Assembly (NCBI GenBank): GCA_016710365.1
Contig: JADJVW010000026.1
Span: forward strand, 7,100-71,099
DNA: 64,000 nucleotides
From: Candidatus Caldilinea saccharophila
GTDB lineage: Bacteria > Chloroflexota > Anaerolineae > Caldilineales > Caldilineaceae
Direction of reading: 5' to 3'
The notes below the pieces were generated by a model. That model had not been told where the DNA came from. It searched no databases and was given only the letters and a program-made list of their open reading frames with translations. Positions 1 through 8,618 of the stretch are shown in pieces. The position numbers and the translations under genes were made by a program. How positions within the stretch are numbered: position 1 is the first letter of the stretch; every line of letters begins with the position of its first letter.

Positions 1-45
1 TCTATCCATGCGTCGTCTGTTCATGTGCCACGAGGAGCAAACTTC

Positions 46-1884
46 ATGCATCCCTACTCGCCTTTCGCCACATCCCGGTTGAAGAAGTTCGTCCATGTTG
101 CTGCATTCTTGGCCGTGCTGCTGGCCTCTTTGCCGGCCTATGCCGTCCACGCGCAGGACGATATTGCGCAGCCGGTCGCGCCGGCCTCGCTCGCCAGCCT
201 CGCCGAGATGTTGGCAAGCGCTCCAGGCTTGACCGCGTCGCCCATTCCAGAGAGCGTAGAATTGCCCGCATCCATTCCCGCCGAAGCACTGGCGCAAATG
301 CCTGACCGTACAAAGTACGCTGTCGTCGGCTACCGACTGGAAGGCGATGGGCTGCATGCCACCGTGCAGTTGCCTGCCTCGCAGACTGCGTATATTGCCT
401 CGGGCGCTCCCGATAACAATTTTGGAGGAGACGCCTTCATCAACCTCGGTTGGGAGCAGGTGATCTACAATGCGATGCGCGTGCTGATCCAGTTCGACCT
501 CGGCTCACTGCCCGCCAACGCCCAGATCAACAATGCCACCTTTTATATCAACCAATCCGCCATCACCCCGGCCGGTGACGGGCAGGGCATGTCCTTCCGC
601 GCCCAATTTATGCAGCAAGCCTGGAATGCAAGCAACGTCACCTGGAACAGCGCCAACTACCTGGGCGGGCAGTCATTGCCGCTTGGCGACATCCCGCCCG
701 CTGTTGGCTGGATCGAAGGCGGCGCGACGGATGTCGTCAAGGCGTGGCGGAGCGGACAGCCCAACAACGGTCTGCTCATTACCGGAGACGAAACGGCGAA
801 CCTGGGTCGCTGGCGCCAGTTCTACTCCCGCTCGATCCCTGCGCTGGCGCCCTATATCCTGGTCGACTACACGGTTAATTGCGACACGACGCCGCCGGTC
901 GCCACGATGGGCGCGCCGCGCAGCTTCGAGCCGGCTGAGTTCGTGGTTTCTTGGTCTGCCTTCGACCCCGAACAGCCGGGCTGCCAGGCCAGCGGGGTGG
1001 ATTGGTACAACGTGCGCTACCGCATCAACGGCGGCGGATGGAGCAACTGGAAAGATCAGAGCACGTCCACGTCGAATACCTTTAAGGGCTGGGCGCCCAA
1101 CGGTGCGCTGGTCGAATTCCAGGTGCAGGCCGCCGATCGCGCCGGCAATCTGGGTGCGTGGAGCGCGATTGTGTCAACGCGTATCGACGCGGAGCCGCCA
1201 GTCGCCTCGGTGAATCCGCTGCCCCAGTTCACGATCTCCCCAAATTTCACCGTCTCTTGGGGTGGCGTCGACAACCTTTCCGGCATCGCTTTTTACAACC
1301 TGCAGGTCAGCAAGAATGATGGCAATTGGCAGACGTTGCTTTCGGACACGACAGCCACTTCGTTCCAAGTCACTGGCTCCAGTTTCGGCGACAAGTTCGA
1401 ATTTCGCGTCCAGGCGGTCGACAACGCCGGCAACGCCCAGCCGTGGAGTCCGAACGCCCAGGCGTTTACCGTTATCTTCGACGAGCCGATCGCGGTTGTG
1501 CTGCGCTTCAACCCATCCGTCATCAAGCCGACTTCTCCGATTACGACTGTGATCCCGGTAAGCTGGAGCACATTCTCTGCGCCGGGCACGACCATTACCG
1601 AGTATGAGTTGCGCTATCGGTACACGCCGTTCGACGGTGTCACCGGCAACTGGCTCACCTGGCAGACTTTTCCCGGCGCGACGGAAAGCGCCAACTTCGA
1701 CTACACCGCGCTAGGGCTTGGCAATGGCCTCTACGAGTTTTATGCACTGGCGACCAACAATCTCGGCCAGAAGCAGACCTTTAACCCTGACAACGGCGCC
1801 GGACAGTCTGTGATCCTGGATCTGAACGATCAGCTCCTCCCCGCAGTTTACATGCCGTTTGTCTCCAATACTGCGTCTGACTAG
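46..1884 (+). CDS. Secreted DNRLRE-domain protein with fibronectin-like repeats
   Basis: Probable exported structural or adhesive protein of 612 residues. ATG at 46 is preferred over the upstream GTG at 25 because GAGGAG (32-37) lies eight bases before it, and a basic then hydrophobic signal peptide follows directly, ending near AYAVHAQ. Residues about 105-290 resemble a DNRLRE/CBM96-type module (ASQTAYIASG, RVLIQFDLGSLP, NNATFYI). Three fibronectin-III-like or Ig-like repeats follow, recognisable by DTTPPVAT / EPPVAS starts and FEFRVQAVDNAGN-type ends. The C-terminus ends in LLPAVYMPFVSNTASD; a similar hydrophobic-proline tail ends the secreted protein at 10882-14037. The ligand is unknown. 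The fold assignment is fairly secure; the function is not. Confidence 0.75.
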   Translation: MHPYSPFATSRLKKFVHVAAFLAVLLASLPAYAVHAQDDIAQPVAPASLASLAEMLASAPGLTASPIPESVELPASIPAEALAQMPDRTKYAVVGYRLEGDGLHATVQLPASQTAYIASGAPDNNFGGDAFINLGWEQVIYNAMRVLIQFDLGSLPANAQINNATFYINQSAITPAGDGQGMSFRAQFMQQAWNASNVTWNSANYLGGQSLPLGDIPPAVGWIEGGATDVVKAWRSGQPNNGLLITGDETANLGRWRQFYSRSIPALAPYILVDYTVNCDTTPPVATMGAPRSFEPAEFVVSWSAFDPEQPGCQASGVDWYNVRYRINGGGWSNWKDQSTSTSNTFKGWAPNGALVEFQVQAADRAGNLGAWSAIVSTRIDAEPPVASVNPLPQFTISPNFTVSWGGVDNLSGIAFYNLQVSKNDGNWQTLLSDTTATSFQVTGSSFGDKFEFRVQAVDNAGNAQPWSPNAQAFTVIFDEPIAVVLRFNPSVIKPTSPITTVIPVSWSTFSAPGTTITEYELRYRYTPFDGVTGNWLTWQTFPGATESANFDYTALGLGNGLYEFYALATNNLGQKQTFNPDNGAGQSVILDLNDQLLPAVYMPFVSNTASD

Positions 1885-1910
1885 ACCTCCCGCTCAGTCA
1901 TGCGGAACAA

Positions 1911-1942
1911 GGTGACAGTCACTTCACAAAGTGACTGTCACC
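1911..1942. terminator. Perfect 14-bp hairpin after the DNRLRE gene
   Basis: GGTGACAGTCACTT (1911-1924) and its exact reverse complement (1929-1942) enclose a CACA loop. It lies 27 bases after the stop at 1884 and before the aroC promoter. No U-tract follows, so it may be a terminator-like structure, an mRNA stabiliser or a dispersed palindrome. Confidence 0.5.
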
Positions 1943-1963
1943 AGACGCGACCGCGGAATTCCT

Positions 1964-1987
1964 GCCAGCCAAGGCTGGCGCTATAAT
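1964..1987 (+). promoter_or_regulatory. aroC -10 box and adjoining 16-bp palindrome
   Basis: A consensus TATAAT (1982-1987) lies only eight bases before the aroC ATG at 1996, so a start of transcription 6-9 bases downstream would fall at or next to the start codon. Immediately upstream is the palindrome GCCAGCCAAGGCTGGC (1964-1979), in the spacer where a regulator would sit. The -35 region (TTCCTG, 1959-1964) is weak. Confidence 0.55.
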
Positions 1988-1995
1988 AGCGCACT

Positions 1996-3246
1996 ATGGA
2001 AATTCTTGGAGGTCCACTCTTTGCCGTGGCCGGCGCCGGTGAGTCACACGGACCGGCCATCACCACCATCGTCTTTGGCTGCCCGCCGGGTCTTTTCGTG
2101 CGCGCGGCCGATATCCAGCGTTATCTCGACCGGCGCCGCCCCGGCAGCAACCGGCATGGCACCCCGCGCCACGAAGACGACGTCGTTGTGCTGCTTGCCG
2201 GTCTCTACCAGGATGACCTTGATGCCCTCACCGCCGGCGCAGCGGTCACGGTGCAGCAAGGCGATCAGCGCGCCGCCACGACAGGCTATGCGTCAGGCTA
2301 CACCACCGGCGAACCGATCGCCGCCATCGTGCTGTCGACCGCCAAGAAATCCGCCGACTACGCACAGTTTAGTGGGCCGGCAGGCGAGGTGCGCCCTGGC
2401 CACACCGATCTGGTCAAGTTCAAGCAAAGCCAGGGCTTTGTCGACCCGCGGGGGGGCGGCCGTTCCAGTTATCGTTCCACGATCAGCGATGTGATCGGCG
2501 GGTCGATCGCGCGCCTCTTTCTGGCCGAACATTTTGGCACGGTCATTCTCTCTTCGATCTGTCAGGTCGGCGAGTTGCGCGCCGGCCGCAGCCTGGCCGA
2601 GCACGTTGAAACATTGATGCGTGTGGGCAATGGCTCTATTGCACCAGAAACGCTGGCCGGCCTCACTGCCAGCATGGCCGCCGCGGAGATTTACTCGGTG
2701 GACGCAGACTTTGCCCGTGAGGCGGGCCAGTGGATCAAGCGCACGCGCATTGACGGCGATTCGCTCGGTGCAGCGGTCGAGGTCGTCGCCGTCAACCCGC
2801 CAGCCCTGGCCGGCGATCCGCTCTATCAAAGCTTGAAGGTGCGCATCATGGGCGCGCTCGGCGGGCTGCACGCGGTGCAGGGCGTCGAGATCGGCGCCGG
2901 TTTTGCCGTGGTCGAACGCCGCGGCAGTGAGAACAACGACCCGATCCGAACCGGCGGCTACCAGGGCAACAGCCACGGCGGCTTGATCGGCGGGATCACC
3001 ACGGGCAAGCCGCTCGTCTTCCGCGTTGGCTTCAAACCGACCTCGACCATCGTCAAACCACAGCAGAGCGTGCGCAAGGATCTCAGCGAGATCGAGTTCA
3101 GTTTGCAAAAGGGACGCCACGATCCCTGCGTCGGCGTGCGCGCCGGCGTCACCCTGGAATCGCGGCTGGCCATTGAACTGATGAACGCCGTCTTGATGCA
3201 CGCCGCCGCTCATGTGACGTCCGACCCCTTTCATCTGTTTGCGTAA
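1996..3246 (+). CDS. aroC: Chorismate synthase
   Basis: Catalyses the last shikimate-pathway step, EPSP to chorismate with loss of phosphate, using reduced FMN; cytosolic. The 416-residue product is slightly longer than the usual 360-400. It carries the family signatures in order: GESHGPAI at residues 15-22, RPGHTDL, RGGGRSSYRSTI, GNSHGGLIGGIT, VKPQQSVRKDL and GRHDPCVGVRA near the C-terminus. No Shine-Dalgarno is placed before the ATG because the -10 box sits there, so leaderless translation is likely. aroE and aroA lie about 50 kb away in the same window rather than in an operon. The kinase gene at 3258 follows after 11 bases. Confidence 0.97.
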   Translation: MEILGGPLFAVAGAGESHGPAITTIVFGCPPGLFVRAADIQRYLDRRRPGSNRHGTPRHEDDVVVLLAGLYQDDLDALTAGAAVTVQQGDQRAATTGYASGYTTGEPIAAIVLSTAKKSADYAQFSGPAGEVRPGHTDLVKFKQSQGFVDPRGGGRSSYRSTISDVIGGSIARLFLAEHFGTVILSSICQVGELRAGRSLAEHVETLMRVGNGSIAPETLAGLTASMAAAEIYSVDADFAREAGQWIKRTRIDGDSLGAAVEVVAVNPPALAGDPLYQSLKVRIMGALGGLHAVQGVEIGAGFAVVERRGSENNDPIRTGGYQGNSHGGLIGGITTGKPLVFRVGFKPTSTIVKPQQSVRKDLSEIEFSLQKGRHDPCVGVRAGVTLESRLAIELMNAVLMHAAAHVTSDPFHLFA

Positions 3247-3257
3247 GGACGGGCGCG

Positions 3258-3818
3258 ATGGAGCTTGCCCATTTTCCTCCCCGCCAGCCCCACGACATCG
3301 CTTTGCCCTGGCTGATTGCCATGAAAGGGCATCCGGCGACGGGCAAGAGCGCGGTTGCGCACGCGCTCGCCCAGCGTCTGCATATCCCGTTGCTCGACAA
3401 AGACGACGTCAAGGATGTGATCCTCGATCTGCCCGGCGCCAACGACCTGGCGTATGCGGTGATGTGGCAGATCGCCGAGACACAACTGGCGCTGGGGCTG
3501 AGCGTCATTGTCGTCTCGCCGCTTTCTTACCCGTCGGGATATGCATGTGCGTGCGAGATTGCAACAAGACAACGTGCAAATTTTCTGGTCGTTGAAACAA
3601 TTCTTGCCGAAACCGTCTGGCGACGCCGGCTGGACGCACGCGTGCCCGGTTACGCCACGCACAAAATCAGTGGGTGGGAGGCAATGCAGGCGATGTTGTG
3701 CCGATATGACGGTTGCTGGCAATATCCGATTGCCGCGGAACATCACCTGGTGATCGACACGGCGCAGCCCATCGCCGCCTCGGTGCAAAGCATCATTGCC
3801 CGGATGGAACGAGCATAA
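3258..3818 (+). CDS. Small P-loop kinase (AAA_33 / zeta-toxin-like fold)
   Basis: A 186-residue ATP-binding protein with Walker A GHPATGKSA at residues 24-32 and an acidic LDKDD (46-50) where nucleotide/small-molecule kinases place their substrate-binding residues. AAGGA at 3244-3248 supports the ATG at 3258. It follows aroC by 11 bases and probably shares its transcript. Relatives include chloramphenicol phosphotransferase-like and gluconate kinase-like proteins, but nothing here identifies the substrate. It is not shikimate kinase by its motifs. The length and single domain fit a stand-alone small-molecule kinase; a toxin role seems unlikely because no antitoxin-like partner adjoins it. Confidence 0.7.
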   Translation: MELAHFPPRQPHDIALPWLIAMKGHPATGKSAVAHALAQRLHIPLLDKDDVKDVILDLPGANDLAYAVMWQIAETQLALGLSVIVVSPLSYPSGYACACEIATRQRANFLVVETILAETVWRRRLDARVPGYATHKISGWEAMQAMLCRYDGCWQYPIAAEHHLVIDTAQPIAASVQSIIARMERA

Positions 3819-3880
3819 CGGCAGCATTTATACCCCCGCCGCTGGCGCCCCAGAACGTAAAATCTTGCAAAAATTGACCA

Positions 3881-3909
3881 TTGACAAACTAGAACAAAAA
3901 TTCTATTAT
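3881..3909 (+). promoter_or_regulatory. Consensus sigma70-type promoter for the DinB-like gene
   Basis: TTGACA (3881-3886), a 17-base spacer and TATTAT (3904-3909) lie 36 bases before the ATG at 3945. This is the best -35/-10 match in the first 8 kb and implies that the DinB/GyrI block starts its own transcript. Confidence 0.7.
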
Positions 3910-3944
3910 AGGCAACACGTAAGCATAAGAAAGGACAAACCATT

Positions 3945-4421
3945 ATGTCGGCCTCACTTCAAACTGAACACTTCACCGGCGCACTTTACGCCTTGCTCGA
4001 TGAAACCTTTGACAACGTCCACGGCTTTTATCGCGACCGGGGCACGTCACTGTTCGAGACGCTGGCGACGATTTCGGCAGAGGAAGCTTCTATCGCGGTG
4101 GGTGGCAAATGTGCGACCGTGGCCGCGCAGGTCAAGCACATCGCCTTCTATCTCGACGTGCTGGAAGAAGCTGTGCGCACGCAACAATTCGAGCGGCAGG
4201 ATTGGGGCAAGATCTGGCGCGAGACAAACGCTGTGGCGCCCGCGGAGTGGGAGTCGATCAAAGCTGCCTTGCGGGAGAGCTATGAGCGCATCAAGACGTT
4301 GATCGCCGACGCGCCGGCATGGTCAGACGAGCAGCAGATCGGCGGCGCCATCGCCTCCATCGTGCACACAGCGTATCATCTTGGTGAGATCCGCCAGGCG
4401 CTGTGCACCATTAAACCGTAA
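3945..4421 (+). CDS. DinB-like four-helix-bundle protein
   Basis: A 158-residue predominantly helical protein. Two histidine-bearing helices (AAQVKHIAFYLDVLEEAV and HTAYHLGEIRQAL) match the metal-binding pattern of the DinB/YfiT-like superfamily, whose members include thiol-dependent transferases and DNA-damage-inducible proteins of unknown role. AAGGA (3931-3935) precedes the ATG. It is followed after 45 bases by a GyrI-like gene, and the two probably share the promoter at 3881-3909. The exact reaction cannot be inferred. Confidence 0.7.
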   Translation: MSASLQTEHFTGALYALLDETFDNVHGFYRDRGTSLFETLATISAEEASIAVGGKCATVAAQVKHIAFYLDVLEEAVRTQQFERQDWGKIWRETNAVAPAEWESIKAALRESYERIKTLIADAPAWSDEQQIGGAIASIVHTAYHLGEIRQALCTIKP

Positions 4422-4466
4422 GCACGGCGGAATCTGGCAAAATCTGAGATTTAAGGAGGAGAAACG

Positions 4467-4934
4467 ATGCAACCGCAATTTATCACCAAACCTGCTTTCA
4501 CCGTCGTCGGCATGATGCTGCGCGCCACGCCGATGACGCCGGAGATTCCCAAACTCTGGGATCGCTTCGGCCCGCGCATGGAAGAGACGCCGCACCTGTC
4601 CGAACCCCATGTCAGCTATGGGGTAATGGGCAACTACGACACGGAGACCAACCAGTTCAACTACATGGCCGGCTGCGCGGTGGAGCAGGTGGACGGCGAC
4701 CTGCCGGAAGGGATGCAGCGCTGGGATGTGCCCGCCAGCGCCTACGCCGTCTTCGAGGCGACGCTGCCCACACTCGGCCAGGTGATGGGGCGCATCTACA
4801 ACACGTGGCTCCCGACCTCTGGCTACCGTCATGGGGCCGGCCCCTATTTCGAGCGGTACAGCGAGCGCTTCAACGCTGAGGATCCAGCCTCCACGCTGTC
4901 GATCTACATCCCGGTGGAAAAGCAGGCAGCCTAG
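4467..4934 (+). CDS. GyrI-like / effector-binding domain protein
   Basis: A 155-residue stand-alone GyrI-like (SOUL/BRE-type) small-molecule-binding domain, without the AraC DNA-binding part found in many relatives. Typical features are a start with a beta strand (FTVVGMMLRATP), a central YGVMGNYDTETNQFNYMAGCAV segment and the C-terminal GPYFERYSERFN...SIYIPVEK block. A strong AAGGAGGAG Shine-Dalgarno precedes the ATG. Family members bind drugs or antagonise gyrase inhibitors; here it sits with DinB and VOC proteins, a grouping often seen among small-molecule stress or resistance proteins. The ligand is unknown. Confidence 0.75.
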   Translation: MQPQFITKPAFTVVGMMLRATPMTPEIPKLWDRFGPRMEETPHLSEPHVSYGVMGNYDTETNQFNYMAGCAVEQVDGDLPEGMQRWDVPASAYAVFEATLPTLGQVMGRIYNTWLPTSGYRHGAGPYFERYSERFNAEDPASTLSIYIPVEKQAA

Positions 4935-5058
4935 TACAGGTGGGCGTAATTCTGCCGGTAGGGACAGGCCCCCGTGCCTGTCCGGTTTCCGGGCGCACAC
5001 GGGGGTGCGCCCCTACTAAGCAACTAAGCAACCAATGAGGTATTTTAGCCCGTGTGTA

Positions 5059-5240
5059 CTAGTAAGCCGTCAAGCGCAGAACCTTGGTAGAGCGACAGCA
5101 AGAGAACGCAGATAAGCGCAGATAACACCGGATAAGCGCAGATAAGTGCAAAGCATCTAGGTCTATGTGAGGCTATCGGCGTTTATCTGTGCTCCCTTCC
5201 AATCAGCCGCACCAAAGCGTTTTGATTGACGGATCACTAG
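5059..5240. mobile_element. MITE-like element, copy 1 (182 bp)
   Basis: Non-coding element with imperfect terminal inverted repeats: left end CTAGTAAGCCGTCAAGC, right end (complement) CTAGTGATCCGTCAATC, 14 of 17 matching. A diverged second copy lies at 49200-49390. The interior is built of GCAGATAA-type and ATCTGNG-type motifs that also form the tandem array at 55081-55765. It fills the gap between the GyrI-like gene and the PhnB gene; the remaining bases (4935-5058) hold a GGGACAGGC/GCCTGTCC hairpin. Confidence 0.6.
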
Positions 5241-5276
5241 CCTCACCTGAAGTGGAACTTTAGCAGGAGAAACAAC

Positions 5277-6173
5277 ATGGCAACGCTTGAACAAAAAATT
5301 GTCCCGCATCTCTGGTTCGACAGGGAAGCTGGCGAAGCAGCCCGCTTCTACACATCCATCTTTCCAGATTCACAGATCAGCAGCACCGTCACCATTCACG
5401 ATACGCCGTCGGGCTCCACCGAGATCGTGAGCTTTGTGCTGTGCGGACAGGAATTCCAGGCGATCAGCGCGGGGCCGCATTTCACACTGAATCCTTCCAT
5501 CTCCTTCACCGTCAACTGCACCACGGTGGAGGAGGTGGACGCCTTGTGGGCGCAGCTCAGCAAGGGTGGGCAGGCGCTGATGCCACTTGACGCCTACCCC
5601 TTCAGTCCGCGCTTTGGCTGGATGCAGGATCGCTTCGGCGTTTCGTGGCAGGTAACCGCGGCCGCAGGGCAACAAGGCCAGCCACCGGTGATCGTCCCGT
5701 CGCTGCTCTTCACCGGCAAGAACTATGGCAAGGCCGAAGAAGCCGTCCATTTTTATACTTCGGTCTTTCAGGATGCGCAGGTCGGCCAGGTCATCCATAA
5801 CCCACCGGAGGCAGACGGCAAGACAACCGTCATGTACGCGGATTTCCTGCTCGAAAACCAGCGCTTCCGCATTACCGAGAGCGGCTACGCGCATGGCTTC
5901 AACTTCAACGAGGCGTTCTCCTTCATCGTCAAGTGCGACGATCAGGAAGAAGTGGACTACTTCTGGGAGAAGCTCAGCGGAAATGGCGGCGAGGAAGGCA
6001 TGTGCGGCTGGCTCAGCGACCAATATGGCCTCTCCTGGCAGATCGTGCCTGCCGCCATGGATGAGATGATGCAGGCGGACAATCCGGAGCGGCTGGCACG
6101 CGTCACGCAGGCGTTTCTGCAGATGAAGAAGTTTGACATCGCCGCCTTACAACGCGCAGCCGACGGCGGCTGA
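5277..6173 (+). CDS. Double-domain PhnB/VOC protein
   Basis: A 298-residue protein made of two tandem PhnB-type (formerly '3-demethylubiquinone methyltransferase') vicinal-oxygen-chelate modules. The first, about residues 5-130, begins KIVPHLWFDREAGEAARFYTSIFPDS; the second, about 140-275, repeats FTGKNYGKAEEAVHFYTSVF. Each ends with a FGVSWQV / YGLSWQIVP signature. AGGAG precedes the ATG at 5277. VOC proteins bind a metal or antibiotic ligand; this subgroup has no firmly known reaction. The next gene is another double VOC protein, suggesting a small functional block. Confidence 0.8.
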   Translation: MATLEQKIVPHLWFDREAGEAARFYTSIFPDSQISSTVTIHDTPSGSTEIVSFVLCGQEFQAISAGPHFTLNPSISFTVNCTTVEEVDALWAQLSKGGQALMPLDAYPFSPRFGWMQDRFGVSWQVTAAAGQQGQPPVIVPSLLFTGKNYGKAEEAVHFYTSVFQDAQVGQVIHNPPEADGKTTVMYADFLLENQRFRITESGYAHGFNFNEAFSFIVKCDDQEEVDYFWEKLSGNGGEEGMCGWLSDQYGLSWQIVPAAMDEMMQADNPERLARVTQAFLQMKKFDIAALQRAADGG

Positions 6174-6288
6174 CTGAAACGCTGCGTATCCACCCGATTG
6201 TCTTTAACGTCTTTTGTTTACCGGCACCCTGCTCCCCATGCTGTGCAGTTCTGTTAGAGGAAGAAACTAACGACCTAGGAGGTCAACC

Positions 6289-7056
6289 ATGACAATCCGC
6301 ACCACAAAACGTTCGCCCGGCGAAGTCACCTGGATGGACTTGTCCACGCCCGATCTGGTGGCAGCCAAGAAGTTTTATCAGCAGGTCTTTGGCTGGGCAT
6401 ATCAGGACACTGGCCAGGCGTTCGGCCACTACAACATGGCGCAAACGCAACAGCACAACGCCGCGGGCATGGCGCAGATGGATTCCGGCGCGCAGATGCC
6501 TTCGGCCTGGACCATCTACTTTTCGAGCGACGATGCGGCGGCAGATGCGCAGCGGGTCAAGGCATTGGGCGGGCAGGTGCTGATGGACGCGATGGTCGTC
6601 GGCGACACCGGCGCCATGGCGATCTGCGCGGACCCGACCGGCGCCGTCTTCGGGCTGTGGCAGGCCAAGGAGCATATCGGCGCCAATATCGTCGGCGAGC
6701 ACGGCTCGATGGCCTGGTGGGAAGTCAACACTCGCGATCTGGTCGCGGCGCGTGACTTTTACAACAAGCTCTTTGACCTCACGCCGCACAAGATGGAAGG
6801 CATGGAATATTACACCATGCAGCGCGGCGAGGAAATGATTTGCGGCGTCCTGCAGATGGATGAAAATTGGGCAAACATTCCGCCACACTGGATGGGGTAC
6901 TTCGGCGTCGACGACACCGATGCCGCAGTGGAACGCGCCACCGCCGCCGGCGGCATCGTCGGCGTGCCTGCCTTCGACATGCCCTACGGTCGCATGGCTG
7001 TCATTGTTGATCCCTTTGGCGCCGCCTTCAGCATCGTGCAGCCGCCGCAGGCGTAA
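6289..7056 (+). CDS. Double-domain VOC (glyoxalase-like) protein
   Basis: A 255-residue protein with two glyoxalase/bleomycin-resistance-type modules: WMDLSTPDLVAAKKFYQQVFGW near the start and WWEVNTRDLVAARDFYNKLFDL from about residue 143. Each closes with a DPTGAVFGLWQ / DPFGAAFSIVQP motif. This is the arrangement of the CFP32/27-kDa antigen-like family in actinobacteria and chloroflexi. TAGGAGGTC precedes the ATG. Its substrate is not known. It is about 30 bases upstream of the propeller gene and probably cotranscribed with it. Confidence 0.85.
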   Translation: MTIRTTKRSPGEVTWMDLSTPDLVAAKKFYQQVFGWAYQDTGQAFGHYNMAQTQQHNAAGMAQMDSGAQMPSAWTIYFSSDDAAADAQRVKALGGQVLMDAMVVGDTGAMAICADPTGAVFGLWQAKEHIGANIVGEHGSMAWWEVNTRDLVAARDFYNKLFDLTPHKMEGMEYYTMQRGEEMICGVLQMDENWANIPPHWMGYFGVDDTDAAVERATAAGGIVGVPAFDMPYGRMAVIVDPFGAAFSIVQPPQA

Positions 7057-7087
7057 ACAGCAGAGAAAGACAAAGGAGGAAACGCAA

Positions 7088-8199
<1,112 letters not shown>

Positions 8200-8203
<4 letters not shown>

Positions 8204-8496
8204 TCCGCGTCCTCATTCCGCACCATCTACGCACGCTCGCCAACAGCGGCAAAGAAGTCGAGTTGGAGGTCGCCGTGCCCGTCACCCAGGCCGCGGTGCT
8301 CGATGCGCTGGAGGCAAAATATCCGGTGCTGCGCGGCACGATCCGCGACCGCACCACGCACAAGCGCCGCGCCCTGATCCGCTTCTTTGCCTGCGGCCAG
8401 GATCTTTCGCACGAGGCGCCCGATGCCCCCCTCCCCGCCGAGGTGGCGACGGGTAAAGAGCCATTGATGATTGTGGGCGCCATGGCCGGCGGCTAA
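8200..8496 (+). CDS. MoaD/ThiS-like ubiquitin-fold sulfur carrier
   Basis: A 98-residue beta-grasp protein starting MIRVLIPHHLRTLANSGKEV and ending in the C-terminal Gly-Gly (AMAGG) that sulfur carriers need for adenylation and thiocarboxylation. The ATG at 8200 overlaps the preceding stop as ATGA. No MoaE, MoeB or ThiG/ThiF gene is nearby, so participation in molybdopterin or thiamine synthesis cannot be claimed; pairing with the propeller protein suggests another use, or sulfur-carrier function with partners elsewhere. Confidence 0.8.
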
Positions 8497-8517
8497 TGTT
8501 CCCATTGTCACGCGACA

Positions 8518-8547
8518 ACGCCTGCCGGAATCTCGTCCGGCAGGCGT
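8518..8547. terminator. Bidirectional hairpin between convergent genes
   Basis: A 12-bp perfect stem (ACGCCTGCCGGA / TCCGGCAGGCGT) with a six-base loop lies between the convergent MoaD-like and VWA genes. A second 8-bp palindrome (GTCGGGCT/AGCCCGAC, 8564-8582) follows. No U-tract is seen, but the position fits termination from both sides. Confidence 0.55.
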
Positions 8548-8618
8548 CAATCGTCCTCCGTAGGTCGGGCTAGTAGCCCGACTTGTTGCTATACCAAAAC
8601 TTCGTGCCTGACGCTCCG

